From NCBI GenBank assembly GCA_023247935.1, contig JAHFFM010000013.1, positions 2,006-19,689 of the forward strand: DNA of 17,684 bases, given 5' to 3'. Both the position numbers and the translations under genes were made by a program. The notes beneath the pieces are model-generated. The model had not been told where the DNA came from, did no database searches, and was given only the letters and a program-made list of their open reading frames with translations. Shown here piece by piece: positions 1 through 6,426 of the stretch. Source of the DNA: Candidatus Omnitrophota bacterium. GTDB taxonomy: Bacteria; Omnitrophota; Gorgyraeia; 2-02-FULL-51-18. Each line of letters starts with the position of its first letter. Within the stretch, counting starts at the first letter, position 1.

Positions 1-7
1 TAGAGAG

Positions 8-190
8 CTACAGCGGATTCTTCCACTCTTTTCGGATACTGACAAGAATACCCAAGAAAAACACGATGACAATCGTGCGGACAAGAGTGGCAAGATTCGA
101 AGAAATATTTTTTACACCAATTTTCGCCAACACGGTCGTAACGCCCGCAAACAAAGCCGCCCCAATGGCAAAAATTTTCCAATCCAGCAT
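8..190 (-). pseudogene. EamA/DMT-type membrane protein, N-terminal part only, ended by in-frame TAG
   Basis: The 60-residue product starts MLDWKIFAIGAALFAG and contains two hydrophobic segments (about residues 4-20 and 30-52) followed by a basic RKEWKNP loop. This matches the start of half-size EamA (drug/metabolite transporter superfamily) proteins, which from family knowledge are about 140 residues with four to five helices. Here a TAG codon at 8-10 ends the frame right after the second helix, and the two codons still visible beyond it (Leu, Ser) look like a natural continuation. A nonsense mutation is therefore likely, but the rest of the gene lies outside the window. I chose the ATG at 190 because the similarity starts there. 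A GGAGGT sits at 206-211, somewhat far upstream, overlapping the stop codon of the methyltransferase gene, so the two genes were probably cotranscribed. Confidence 0.6.
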
Positions 191-203
191 CAATTTTTTC
201 GAT

Positions 204-1283
204 TTACCTCCGGGCTTCGAAGATACGGTTAAAGGGAGTTTCGGTGACGCGTTTGAAAGACTTAAAACCGCCGGCAATCACTTTTTCGCGGAGCGCCGAT
301 TCAGAGGCGACAGCTCCAAGAGCGGGACCTTTGTGTGCCAGGGAATTGGGCGTGCAACAAAGCGTCGATGCAGCCGAGAACGTCCGGCCGATAGCGTTAA
401 AATTTTCCTCCACCGTGTTGCCAGCCATGGGTTCGACGATGAGCGCGCTTCCGTCCGCGGCCAGCGTATCGCAGGCACGTTTCATCGCCCCAACCGGATC
501 GCCCATGTCATGCAGGCAGTCGAAGAATGCGATCAGATCGTATTTATCTCCAGGAATATTCTCAGCCTTGACCACTTCAAAGCTCACTCGCTCCGAAAGA
601 CCTGCCTCTTTCGCCGCCTTTCGGGAGTATTCAATGGAAGCTGGGTGGCTGTCATATCCGACGAAATGAGAATTCGGATAAGCTTTGGCCATGATAAGCG
701 TGGACGCGCCATGTCCACAACCCACGTCCGCAACCTTAGCGCCTTTTTTTAATTTTTCTTCTACGCCGGTGAGCGCGGGAATCCAGGTGCCGATCAAATG
801 TGCCGTGTAACCGGGCCGAAAAAAACGTTCGGTGCCAATAAACAGGTCTGGGTCATGATCGCCCCATAACATCCCCTGCCCGCTTTTAAAATTGTCTCCG
901 ATGCGTGACTGCGCCTGAAGCATCGCCTTGATCACGTAAAATCCGCCTGCGATATAGAAAGGACTCGACTCGTTCGTGAGCGCTTCGGCTTGTTCGGGCG
1001 TTAAATGGTATTTTTGGCTCTGAGCGTCATATTCCACATACCCGCCCGCGGCCTGATTTATCAACCATTCACGGATGTATCGCTCATTTGTGCCGGTGCG
1101 GCTTGCTAATTCTTGGGAACTTAGCGGTCCATGCTGGGCCAGCGTCTTATAGAGACCCAACTTCACTCCAATGTAATTAAGCCCCGAACTCAACGCGGCG
1201 CCAAAATCCCCGACAACCTTGCCAAGGAATGCGTGTATCTTCTCTGAATCAATGGCCACTTTTTTTTGCTCCGCGATGCTCAT
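204..1283 (-). CDS. Winged-helix plus class I SAM-dependent methyltransferase
   Basis: The protein has 359 residues. Residues about 30-100 look like a winged-helix dimerisation domain (SSQELASRTGTNERYIREWL, then a beta-wing ending in YHLTPE). The C-terminal half is a Rossmann methyltransferase with motif I VADVGCGHG at 184-192, an acidic residue ending strand 2 (VGYDSH, about 208-213) and a motif IV-like FFDCLHDM. The layout matches bacterial methyltransferases of the Rv2258c type; the substrate is unknown. The ATG at 1283 is preceded by a G-rich Shine-Dalgarno-like stretch (GGGGGAA, about 9 nt away). The truncated EamA gene follows at once. The nearest upstream gene is another methyltransferase, 90 nt away. 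I am confident of the fold but not of the reaction. Confidence 0.88.
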   Translation of the reverse strand: MSIAEQKKVAIDSEKIHAFLGKVVGDFGAALSSGLNYIGVKLGLYKTLAQHGPLSSQELASRTGTNERYIREWLINQAAGGYVEYDAQSQKYHLTPEQAEALTNESSPFYIAGGFYVIKAMLQAQSRIGDNFKSGQGMLWGDHDPDLFIGTERFFRPGYTAHLIGTWIPALTGVEEKLKKGAKVADVGCGHGASTLIMAKAYPNSHFVGYDSHPASIEYSRKAAKEAGLSERVSFEVVKAENIPGDKYDLIAFFDCLHDMGDPVGAMKRACDTLAADGSALIVEPMAGNTVEENFNAIGRTFSAASTLCCTPNSLAHKGPALGAVASESALREKVIAGGFKSFKRVTETPFNRIFEARR

Positions 1284-1373
1284 AACGAAATTCCCCCGGA
1301 TTCTTACAGATTTGCTTTAGCACCGGCCCCCACCACTGCGAAAGATGCTCAGGAGATGCCCATTTCTTTTTCT

Positions 1374-2027
1374 TTATCTAATTTTTATCACATGCAGGCG
1401 GCTTTTGCGGACAAACTGAAAGCCCGCCTTGCCGTGGAAATAGTCGTTCACAGCCCGCTTGGATTCCTCTCGGGTTTTGTAGTCATCGATGATCAGGTGC
1501 CCGCCGGACACAAGTCGTGGCGTCGTTCGCTCAAGCAAAACGCGCATCGGATCATATTCTCCACAGTCCAAGTGCACGAGCGCCAGCGCTCCCTTCGACA
1601 CCAATGTCTCCTCATATGCTCCAGCGACAAGTGTAACGCTCAGACGTTCATCAACGCCGTGAAGTGTGAACTCTTCCCGCATCCGCATTTCAGCGCCAAA
1701 TCCGGCATTAAACGGGTCATACACTGTGAAAACCCGGCTGCGACGCTTGGCATACGCAATCACGATCGCAGCACCGCCGAATCCACAGCCCGCCTGAAGA
1801 AAATCACCTTCGATACCATCCAACTCAAGATCCATTACGGTCTGCGCCAACTCACAGAGGGCGGCTTTGTTAATAGAAGTAAGTTTTTGAATCGCGACTG
1901 TTTCGACAACGCGATACACGTCAGGCTCTCTCACCGAAAACCGGCGAATCAAAAGAGCACCCGAAACTTTGGTTAGGCGCCCCCCATCCGTGCTTCTCCG
2001 ACCCCTACCCTGCTCATAATTTCGCAT
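1374..2027 (-). CDS. TylF/MycF-like class I methyltransferase
   Basis: The product is about 217 residues from the ATG at 2027. The same frame stays open to an ATG at 2090, and neither start has a Shine-Dalgarno sequence, so the start is uncertain. The family signature is the order VYRVVETVAIQKLTS, then IEGDFLQAGCGFGG (SAM-binding glycine motif), then LVHLDCGEYDPMRVLLE and GGHLIIDDY. The last two hold the acidic residues that bind the metal in macrocin-O-methyltransferase (TylF) relatives. These enzymes usually methylate hydroxyl groups of sugars or other small molecules. The usual family motif ETGVWRGG is replaced by QAGCGFGG. No sugar or polyketide genes are nearby, so the substrate cannot be guessed. 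The 5' region is arginine-rich and unlike the family, which favours an even later start. Confidence 0.75.
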   Translation of the reverse strand: MRNYEQGRGRRSTDGGRLTKVSGALLIRRFSVREPDVYRVVETVAIQKLTSINKAALCELAQTVMDLELDGIEGDFLQAGCGFGGAAIVIAYAKRRSRVFTVYDPFNAGFGAEMRMREEFTLHGVDERLSVTLVAGAYEETLVSKGALALVHLDCGEYDPMRVLLERTTPRLVSGGHLIIDDYKTREESKRAVNDYFHGKAGFQFVRKSRLHVIKIR

Positions 2028-2101
2028 TGAGATTATTACAACATTAAGATTTGCTGCCCCTTCGGTTCCTAACCCAGGGACATAAAACAAAAATCAAAAC
2101 G

Positions 2102-2263
2102 TCAGTTGCGTTTTCGAAGAAGCTGGCTAGCCGGTACCTTGACTACTTTGCCATTGCGCCAAATATAGAGGGATTCCCCTGACTTGCTTCTTTCCCGGAC
2201 CAACTTCCGGACGGCAGACTTTAGAGCTTTCTCAGCCTTTTCTTGGATCGCGGTGCTTGTCAT
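2102..2263 (-). CDS. Small putative antitoxin partner of the zeta-type toxin
   Basis: This 53-residue protein starts MTSTAIQEKAEKALKSAV, has a charged amphipathic helix, and then a short YIWRNGKVVKVPA segment that looks like a beta hairpin, with a basic tail. Its ATG overlaps the toxin stop codon in an ATGA arrangement (2260-2263), so translation was probably coupled. I recall small proteins with an 'IWRxGKVV' segment next to zeta-type kinases, so an antitoxin role is likely. That is inference from position and general resemblance. The reading frame is intact although its partner toxin is broken, so it may persist as an orphan antitoxin. Confidence 0.65.
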   Translation of the reverse strand: MTSTAIQEKAEKALKSAVRKLVRERSKSGESLYIWRNGKVVKVPASQLLRKRN

Positions 2264-2590
2264 TTGGCCACCTTAAATATAGTTTCATACTTATACTTAT
2301 CTTCAATAAAAAGCTTACCATCTGCGGAGCTTGCAATCAAATGAGGCTTTTCTGTCGAATTATCAAAAAACATCCAATTATTAGCCTTGTCTTTATACAG
2401 AGTTTGAAAGTTATCAATTGTTCGTTGATACCTTCTTCTCACATCTTTCTCTGGGACATTATGACCCCCCTTAGAAACCCTCTGTTTAATACGCGCCAAA
2501 GAAAGCTGGACATCAGGAACCCATATAAAAAATAAAAAAATCTGATATCCTTCGGCCTTACTGAGGTTTCATTAATTAATGGGCACATTG

Positions 2591-2690
2591 GAAGCCCGGA
2601 TAGATGCCAGATGCAAGGCGCGACGACGAAGGCGTAGTGGTAACTACGTCGAGGAGGAGCAACGCCGCAGATGGCATCTATCCGGGCTTC
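2591..2690. repeat. Palindromic repeat unit A (inside the element)
   Basis: The unit is bounded by a perfect 19-bp inverted repeat (2591-2609 GAAGCCCGGATAGATGCCA, complement at 2672-2690). At its centre a smaller hairpin pairs CGTAG (2633-2637) with CTACG (2644-2648) around the hexamer TGGTAA. The flanks are rich in CGACGA and GAGGAG. Its plan matches units B and C: outer arms, a central 5-8 bp stem and a six-base loop of different sequence. It is more diverged from them than they are from each other. Confidence 0.75.
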
Positions 2691-2698
2691 CCCTTTGG

Positions 2699-2799
2699 GG
2701 CTGGCCGATTTTCGGCTGCGACCCCGTCGCTCGATCGTCGGCATAGTTAAAACTATGCCTCCTACTCGCTTCTTGTCTCGCTCAAAAATCGGCTCAGCC
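2699..2799. repeat. Palindromic repeat unit B (inside the element)
   Basis: The outer arms are imperfectly complementary (GGCTGGCCGATTTT at 2699-2712 and AAAAATCGGCTCAGCC at 2784-2799). The centre is the hairpin GGCATAG (2740-2746) / CTATGCC (2753-2759) around TTAAAA. Read on the minus strand it contains GAGCGAGACAAG, then AGGAGGCATAG, the loop and CTATGCCGACGA. All of these recur in the same order in unit C at the right edge of the window. Confidence 0.8.
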
Positions 2800-3116
2800 A
2801 ATGTGCCCATTAATTAATGAAACCTCAGTAAGTTTCTCAAATGTCCTTGCATAGCTTTTACCCGACAAAGTCGTTTCAAACCCAAAATCCTTTTTTTGAA
2901 TGGCATATTGATTTATTTGCTTGAGAACGATTCTTCCCGCTTTCATCGCTGCTTGCTCCGGAGAAAATGAAAGCCCCTGCGCGATAATATCCGTATTAAT
3001 AAAGCTGGGACAATGCACGTAAATAGGGAGAAACTCTTTTGCAAAAGTCGATTTTCCAGAGCCATTGGGTCCAGCAATGATGTAGAGGTTTTTAATTTGC
3101 ATAAAGATTAAATGTC

Positions 3117-3461
3117 TTAATTTACCTGTTTAAACGTTAGGCTATTTTCTCCAACTACCTTGTTAAAAAATTCTTCATTCTCTTCTGCGTGCTCCAATAC
3201 AAACTGAGCTGCGGACTTTTTAGTTGCACGAGATATCATTGGCGTCATAAAAAATAATAGAATCAAACCTATCCACCACTTATAAAATATGGCAATTCCA
3301 ATAAAAGCTGGGATTGATAAAATCCAAACCCATGACCAAAATATATGAGCATACTGGTACTGTTTGGGAAGGTAATTGATTAAAATTAGCGCCTTAGAAT
3401 TATCAATACCCGCCAGAATTCGGCGCTCGCTACGCAGCTTTTTATATTCTTGATATTCCAT
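3117..3461 (-). CDS. Small membrane protein of unknown function
   Basis: About 114 residues from the ATG at 3461. An alternative GTG at 3491 would add ten residues, and the start is not decided by a clear Shine-Dalgarno sequence. The N-terminus is polar and basic (MEYQEYKKLRSERRILAG). Two hydrophobic segments follow, about residues 40-60 (rich in Trp and Ile) and 63-78 (GLILLFFMTPMI). The C-terminus is acidic and cytoplasmic-looking (FVLEHAEENEEFF). I do not recognise the family. It ends 14 nt before the zeta-type toxin start on the same strand, so it may belong to the same accessory transcript. Codon use is AT-rich like the toxin gene and unlike the metabolic genes, which fits horizontal origin. 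Confidence 0.6.
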   Translation of the reverse strand: MEYQEYKKLRSERRILAGIDNSKALILINYLPKQYQYAHIFWSWVWILSIPAFIGIAIFYKWWIGLILLFFMTPMISRATKKSAAQFVLEHAEENEEFFNKVVGENSLTFKQVN

Positions 3462-3607
3462 TTTTTCAACTTCATCCCAAATAATTAACACCTAACCCTC
3501 TAATGAGGGTCAAGCTCATCCGAGCGTCAATAATGCTAACGCTAAAATAAACCAATGTCAAAAGAGCTCGTGCCTATGCGCCGATAAGCGCCGTGATGCG
3601 CGCAGAC

Positions 3608-3817
3608 TTACTTTTTCTTAACTGCCCGTTTAGCGTGTGCTGTGGAGTTGGCTTCCACTGCGGCGCGAATGAGTTGTTTAAATGCAGCTTCGTTGATCTT
3701 TTCTCCTTCGCGGAGATCGATGGCGCGGCGTGCGTTTCCTTCCAAGCTGGAGCTGAAACGGTTTCGCCATCCGGATGTTTTGTTGGTTTCATGCTTTCTC
3801 TGATCTCTTCTACTTCT
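3608..3817 (-). pseudogene. Possible gene remnant without start codon
   Basis: The roughly 350 bases from 3462 to 3809 hold no convincing complete gene. One minus-strand frame ending in TAA at 3608-3610 reads like protein in its last half (NARRAIDLREGEKINEAAF, then a KRAVKKK tail) but has no ATG; only a TTG at 3745 is available. A second frame overlaps it and looks protein-like further upstream (EEVEEIRESMKPTKHPDG, ATG at 3792). The switch between frames suggests a frameshifted remnant. I do not recognise the family and cannot exclude chance. Confidence 0.25.
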
Positions 3818-4034
3818 TCATCCCTAGTACGCCTATTTGAAATCCAAAAATGACCGCGGAGCGCATGATACGATAACCCAATCCCTGCTCAGGGTCGGGA
3901 TAGCGTAAAAAACGGATACTCTCTTTGGAAAGATCAAATTTAAAAACAAATTTAGTCCAAGCCCATTCAATCTGCGGGCTTTCAAAACCTAAATCGAGCG
4001 GAAAACTATTTGTATTTGCGTATGACTGCGACAA
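3810..4034 (-). CDS. Possible small protein overlapping the lexA 3' end
   Basis: A 74-codon frame starts at TTG (4032-4034) five bases after a perfect AGGAGG (4040-4045) and ends at 3810. It overlaps the last codons of the LexA-like gene by 29 bases. The region downstream of that overlap is otherwise unexplained and reads like real protein (FESPQIEWAWTKFVF, KESIRFLRYPDPEQG). Against this, the AGGAGG lies inside LexA codons for Gly-Gly-Val and could be chance. I do not recognise a family; it could also be the decayed end of a longer gene. Confidence 0.35.
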   Translation of the reverse strand: MSQSYANTNSFPLDLGFESPQIEWAWTKFVFKFDLSKESIRFLRYPDPEQGLGYRIMRSAVIFGFQIGVLGMKK

Positions 4035-4590
4035 GAACACCTCCTGTTTTAAGTTCGGTTTGTGGAATAATCGGTGAATATTTTTTATTGGCAGGAAGAA
4101 GCCTGACTCTCGAACCTTCCTTTTCATAATACTTCAAAGTCCATTCCCCATCTACTTCCGCCACAATGATGTCGAGATTTCTTGGCTCCTTCCCTCTTTC
4201 AATCAAAACAAAGTCGCCCTCATGGATACCCGCATCGATCATGGAATCTCCGCTCACCTTTAAAAGAAAGGTATGCTCATGATCCCGGACCAAAAACTCA
4301 TCCAAATTTAGGGTATCGGTATGCGTCTCTTCCTCAGCCGTCGGAACCCCGGCCTGGATAGCGCCCAAAAGCTTCACCCCCGCCAGCTTGTCCCACAGAA
4401 TCCTTCCCTTAAAATCTTTTTGAAGGAAATTCTTTTCAATCAATTGATTCACCAAGAAATGCGCCGAGGCCTTAGACCGGTAATCAAAAAGGGCTCTCAC
4501 CTCTTCAAAAGTCGGCGGCCGGTGATGGGAAACAAAAAACTCCCTTATCTTTTGTACAGCCCGAGCAATATCAATCGGTGGTTTTGGCAT
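4006..4590 (-). CDS. lexA: LexA-like SOS transcriptional repressor
   Basis: The protein has 194 residues from the ATG at 4590. Residues about 1-65 form a winged-helix DNA-binding domain (RPPTFEEVRALFDYRSKASA). Residues 72-194 form the S24 self-cleaving domain: cleavage site Ala80-Gly81 (AIQAGVP), nucleophile Ser116 in VSGDSMIDAGI and base Lys153 in EWTLKYYEKEG. Known LexA proteins bind operators as dimers and cleave themselves when RecA is activated by DNA damage. The promoter region carries a 16-bp perfect palindrome, so it should repress itself. The same frame extends 20 codons upstream to 4650, but those codons run across the promoter and operator, so the shorter start is right. UmuD-type proteins share this fold but lack the DNA-binding domain present here. 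Confidence 0.9.
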   Translation of the reverse strand: MPKPPIDIARAVQKIREFFVSHHRPPTFEEVRALFDYRSKASAHFLVNQLIEKNFLQKDFKGRILWDKLAGVKLLGAIQAGVPTAEEETHTDTLNLDEFLVRDHEHTFLLKVSGDSMIDAGIHEGDFVLIERGKEPRNLDIIVAEVDGEWTLKYYEKEGSRVRLLPANKKYSPIIPQTELKTGGVLVAVIRKYK

Positions 4591-4597
4591 ACCCCCT

Positions 4598-4626
4598 ACT
4601 ATAAACGAACGTTCGTTTGTTTTCAA
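4598..4626 (-). promoter_or_regulatory. lexA promoter with embedded operator
   Basis: On the minus strand the -35 TTGAAA (4621-4626) and -10 TATAGT (4598-4603) are separated by 17 bases. Only seven bases separate the -10 box from the ATG, so transcription would start at or next to the start codon. Confidence 0.7.
4603..4618. promoter_or_regulatory. Putative LexA operator (SOS box), perfect 16-bp palindrome
   Basis: AAACGAACGTTCGTTT is its own reverse complement and fills the spacer between -35 and -10 of the lexA promoter. The core CGAACGTTCG resembles the GAAC…GTTC type of SOS box known from Gram-positive bacteria, with a shorter centre. I saw no second perfect copy in the window. Confidence 0.7.
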
Positions 4627-4710
4627 GTAAAAAAATAAACCGAACAACATTCCAAAGGAATACGATAACTGCGTACCTCTCCCCTTCGAGTATCGTTCGG
4701 TTAATTCGGT

Positions 4711-4954
4711 TTACTTCCCGGTGGTAAGCACCACTCGAAAACGGGCCTTTCCGCTCATCATGCGTTCATAGGCTTCGCGGGAACGCGCGGGTATTGAAGG
4801 CCCCCGGCCAAAGCCCTCCCTGGACGAGCGCATCGCTATGACAGACGCCACAAGCCTGAACTTTGATCCGCACTTGTCCGGCCGCAGGCTGGGGAATTGC
4901 ACGTTCGACTAATTCGAAAGATCCGCCCGCGCGAGAAATTTGTATGGCACGCAT
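4711..4954 (-). pseudogene. Zinc-type alcohol dehydrogenase remnant (internal deletion and frameshift)
   Basis: The N-terminus MRAIQISRAGGSFELVER…GQVRIKVQACGVCHSDAL, with the catalytic-zinc Cys of ACGVCHSD, is typical of GroES-like zinc alcohol dehydrogenases. A run of G then shifts the frame: the next bases read GLQYPRVP in the +1 frame, as the family would. The sequence then jumps to the family's C-terminal end EAYERMMSGKARFRVVLTTG, ending at 4711. Most of the roughly 340-residue enzyme, including the NAD-binding domain, is missing. The frame also runs in from upstream without a stop, and there is no Shine-Dalgarno before the ATG at 4954. It is a decayed gene. Confidence 0.8.
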
Positions 4955-5202
4955 TTTAGACGCAACCAAATCTTTTTTTAGATAAGCATCCGCCTCAGAC
5001 CGCGAGCGGTAAGTGATGACATTTGGATGTTTGGAATAATGAGAAAGGGTCAAAACGTTGAACCCGATATCCATTGCCGGATCGGGAAGCACGCGGAGGA
5101 TTTCCTTTACCCACATCGTATCAAAAATCTCCATTGATTCTTCTATCACGAATTTGACGGCTGGCTCTATGGCCCTGACCGATGAGAAATCAGTTAAAAG
5201 CG

Positions 5203-5222
5203 TACTTTGCTTAAGCAAAGTA
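5203..5222. promoter_or_regulatory. 20-bp perfect palindrome, possible repressor operator
   Basis: TACTTTGCTTAAGCAAAGTA is exactly self-complementary. Its TACTT…AAGTA ends resemble operators of HxlR/DUF24-type redox regulators, which often control oxidoreductase genes; that link is inference. The expected target genes on both sides are now decayed and no such regulator gene is in the window. Confidence 0.45.
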
Positions 5223-5230
5223 TTTTTGAT

Positions 5231-5247
5231 CGGGTCAAAACGACCCG
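5231..5247. other. Short hairpin CGGGTC/GACCCG
   Basis: A perfect 6-bp stem (5231-5236 with 5242-5247) around AAAAC, ten bases from the palindrome. On the minus strand it is followed by ATCAAAAA, and on the plus strand by GTTTTAA. Neither is a convincing terminator tail, so its role is unclear. Confidence 0.3.
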
Positions 5248-5314
5248 GTTTTAACCTCTCCCACCCGTTTATAGTTGGCGATGATGACGCCCTTTGGTGA
5301 AACTTTGCTGTCTG

Positions 5315-5533
5315 TTAAAGCAAAAGCTGACTTGTTTCGGCGTACCCGTGTAGAAGCACTACCGGACTCCCCTTACCTCCGATAAAATAATGGATACGCG
5401 TTCCATTGACATCGGCAATTTGTTCAGCGAAACCGGCGGGTCCGTCAGACGCCAGCGCCGTTGATGAGGTCCCAGCAAACAACAGGACGGCAAAGACCAT
5501 CATCCTGATAAAAAAATTTCGTTTGAAAAACAT
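5315..5533 (-). pseudogene. Secreted alpha/beta-hydrolase, truncated after the HGxxET motif
   Basis: The start is clear: GGAGG lies five to six bases before the ATG at 5533. Residues 1-29 form a signal peptide (FFKRN, a hydrophobic core, then ALAS). The mature part FAEQIADVNGTRIHYFIGG…PVVLLHGYAETSQL matches the N-terminus of epoxide-hydrolase/haloalkane-dehalogenase-like alpha/beta-hydrolases, with HGYAE forming the oxyanion-hole region (62-66). The frame then ends after LLL, where relatives continue with a Trp and about 230 more residues holding the nucleophile and His. Neither the catalytic triad nor a C-terminus is visible downstream, so the gene has lost its 3' part by deletion, as its alcohol dehydrogenase neighbour lost its middle. 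Confidence 0.75.
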
Positions 5534-5576
5534 AGCACCTCCTTAATTTTTTACAGGATCTGCCCCAAACAACCTT

Positions 5577-6419
5577 TTAGTAAACTGTCTTGATAATTTT
5601 TCCTACACCCTCGATCAAGTCATTTATTTGTTCAGTTTTAATTTCATCTTGAACATTATGGCTGCAAAGATTTCTTATATCTGCAAGATGTTGAATAAAT
5701 CTCCAAGTAGGCATATCAATAACATTGCTATCTTTAAGTAATTGATTATAATCATTTATTGTAGGTTTATTTTTATTAATTTTTAATTTGTGAGCGTTGC
5801 AAATCTCAAGTAAATGCTTTTCTAATATCACTCCAACTATCACTCCAGCGGCGCGTGAAAAACCATTTTTAGCAAGTTCTCTTGCGGCGTCTAATTCTGA
5901 ATCAAATAAATTTGCTTGTAGAATTTGTTTAATTTCAAATAGAGAGCTTTCAAACCTCTGCTCAACAGATCTTAAAATATTCAACTGTTGGACAAATTGT
6001 GGGATAGCGGCATCCGGACCAACTACTTTCTCCTTAGAATACCCTCTCGTGATAGATAAACCTTGAAGGTAATCTTCGATAACATAGTTTTCGTATGATA
6101 TCGCTTTTCTTCCTTTTGGCTTAATATAGTGCCGAACAAAATCATCGATACGATCCGGTAATATAGTTTTAACAATAGAAATGGATTCTGAATACCAATT
6201 TTGATATTTTTGATAAAAAGAAGGTAGTCTTTTTATAAATTCCTCAATAGCTAATTGCTGAGACTTTTCATCTTTATGCAATGTCTCAATTTTTTTTCTA
6301 AGCTGGGCTTTAAATTCTTTTGGATAACACTCAAATTGAATTGAATTCAATAAATCTCCCCCGAATTTAATTAGACGCTTTAAATCGTCTTTATATTTTG
6401 AAAAATTATCTATGGCCAT
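5577..6419 (-). CDS. HEPN-like protein, third gene of the BrnT-type toxin operon
   Basis: A 280-residue alpha-helical protein. Residues about 1-130 are charged helices of unknown type. Residues about 175-280 look like a HEPN fold: a helix with FSRAAGVIVGVILEKHLLEIC (about 188-207) and later LADIRNLCSHN, where Arg249 and His254 form the R-x4-H motif of HEPN ribonucleases. HEPN proteins often act as RNases in toxin-antitoxin and abortive-infection systems; some related proteins (DUF4145-like) have unknown roles. The gene starts seven bases after the antitoxin stop codon, with only a weak AGGT upstream, so it is probably the third gene of that operon. The AT-rich codon use matches the neighbouring toxin genes. 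The domain call rests on motif reading only. Confidence 0.7.
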   Translation of the reverse strand: MAIDNFSKYKDDLKRLIKFGGDLLNSIQFECYPKEFKAQLRKKIETLHKDEKSQQLAIEEFIKRLPSFYQKYQNWYSESISIVKTILPDRIDDFVRHYIKPKGRKAISYENYVIEDYLQGLSITRGYSKEKVVGPDAAIPQFVQQLNILRSVEQRFESSLFEIKQILQANLFDSELDAARELAKNGFSRAAGVIVGVILEKHLLEICNAHKLKINKNKPTINDYNQLLKDSNVIDMPTWRFIQHLADIRNLCSHNVQDEIKTEQINDLIEGVGKIIKTVY

Positions 6420-6426
6420 AAATTAC

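Larger units (their letters stand above)
2561..2828. mobile_element. MITE-like non-autonomous element inserted in the zeta toxin gene
   Basis: This 268-bp segment has perfect 31-bp terminal inverted repeats (2561-2591 and 2798-2828, starting CTGAGGTTTCATTAATTAAT). It is flanked by TA on both sides (2559-2560 and 2829-2830). Deleting the element plus one TA restores the toxin reading frame, so the insertion boundaries are certain. A TA target duplication with long terminal repeats and no transposase fits a miniature element moved by an IS630/Tc1-mariner-type transposase; the family is inference. The pre-insertion target was the palindrome CTTAAG, which stretches the apparent inverted repeat to 35 bp. 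Inside are two long palindromic units joined by a short CCTTTGGGG linker. No open frame in it looks genuine. Confidence 0.85.
2260..3102 (-). pseudogene. Zeta-type toxin / P-loop kinase gene interrupted by a palindromic element
   Basis: The two parts form one toxin of 190 residues. The N-terminal 91 codons (3102 down to 2830) carry MQIKNLYIIAGPNGSGKST (Walker A at 11-19), NTDIIAQG (Asp38) and FETTLSG (76-80), as in zeta-toxin kinases, which typically phosphorylate nucleotide sugars. The C-terminal 99 codons (2559 down to 2263) carry KAEGYQIFLFFIW, RVSKGGHNVPEKDVRRRY and WMFFDNS, also typical. Removing 2561-2830 rejoins the gene exactly in frame (…FEKL-KAEG…). As it stands, the N-terminal frame enters the element and stops at 2794-2796, so the toxin is inactive. 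The membrane-protein gene lies 14 nt upstream and the antitoxin-like gene overlaps the 3' end. Confidence 0.85.
4955..5314 (-). other. Open, start-less gene fragment between two decayed genes
   Basis: One minus-strand frame is open from about 5314 into the alcohol dehydrogenase remnant. Its second half reads like protein (EPAVKFVIEESMEIFDTMWV, then PDPAMDIGFNVLTLSHYSK and NVITYRSRSEADAYLKKD). The first half crosses a 20-bp palindrome and a small hairpin and is unlikely to be coding. There is no ATG with a ribosome binding site at its head; the only starts are a TTG inside the palindrome and internal ATGs. I do not recognise the family. It is probably the tail of a deleted gene. Confidence 0.4.

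Noticed and set aside
66..752. A 228-codon plus-strand frame opposite the methyltransferase gene.
   Set aside because: Antisense to a clear methyltransferase, with no family features.
2591..2799. CRISPR array.
   Set aside because: The repeated parts are palindromic units of about 100 bp with short loops, not short repeats with unique spacers, and no cas genes are present.
2439..2810. A 123-codon minus-strand frame crossing the palindromic element.
   Set aside because: It is mostly element sequence joined to an out-of-frame stretch of the toxin gene, with repeat-driven composition and no family resemblance.
3485..3545. Integron attC-like site (ACCTAAC near the 5' end of the membrane-protein gene, GCTAACGC further on).
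   Set aside because: The matching GTTAGGT partner is missing and there is no integrase or cassette array.
5231..5250. Rho-independent terminator at CGGGTC/GACCCG.
   Set aside because: The stem is only six pairs and neither side has a proper T-run.
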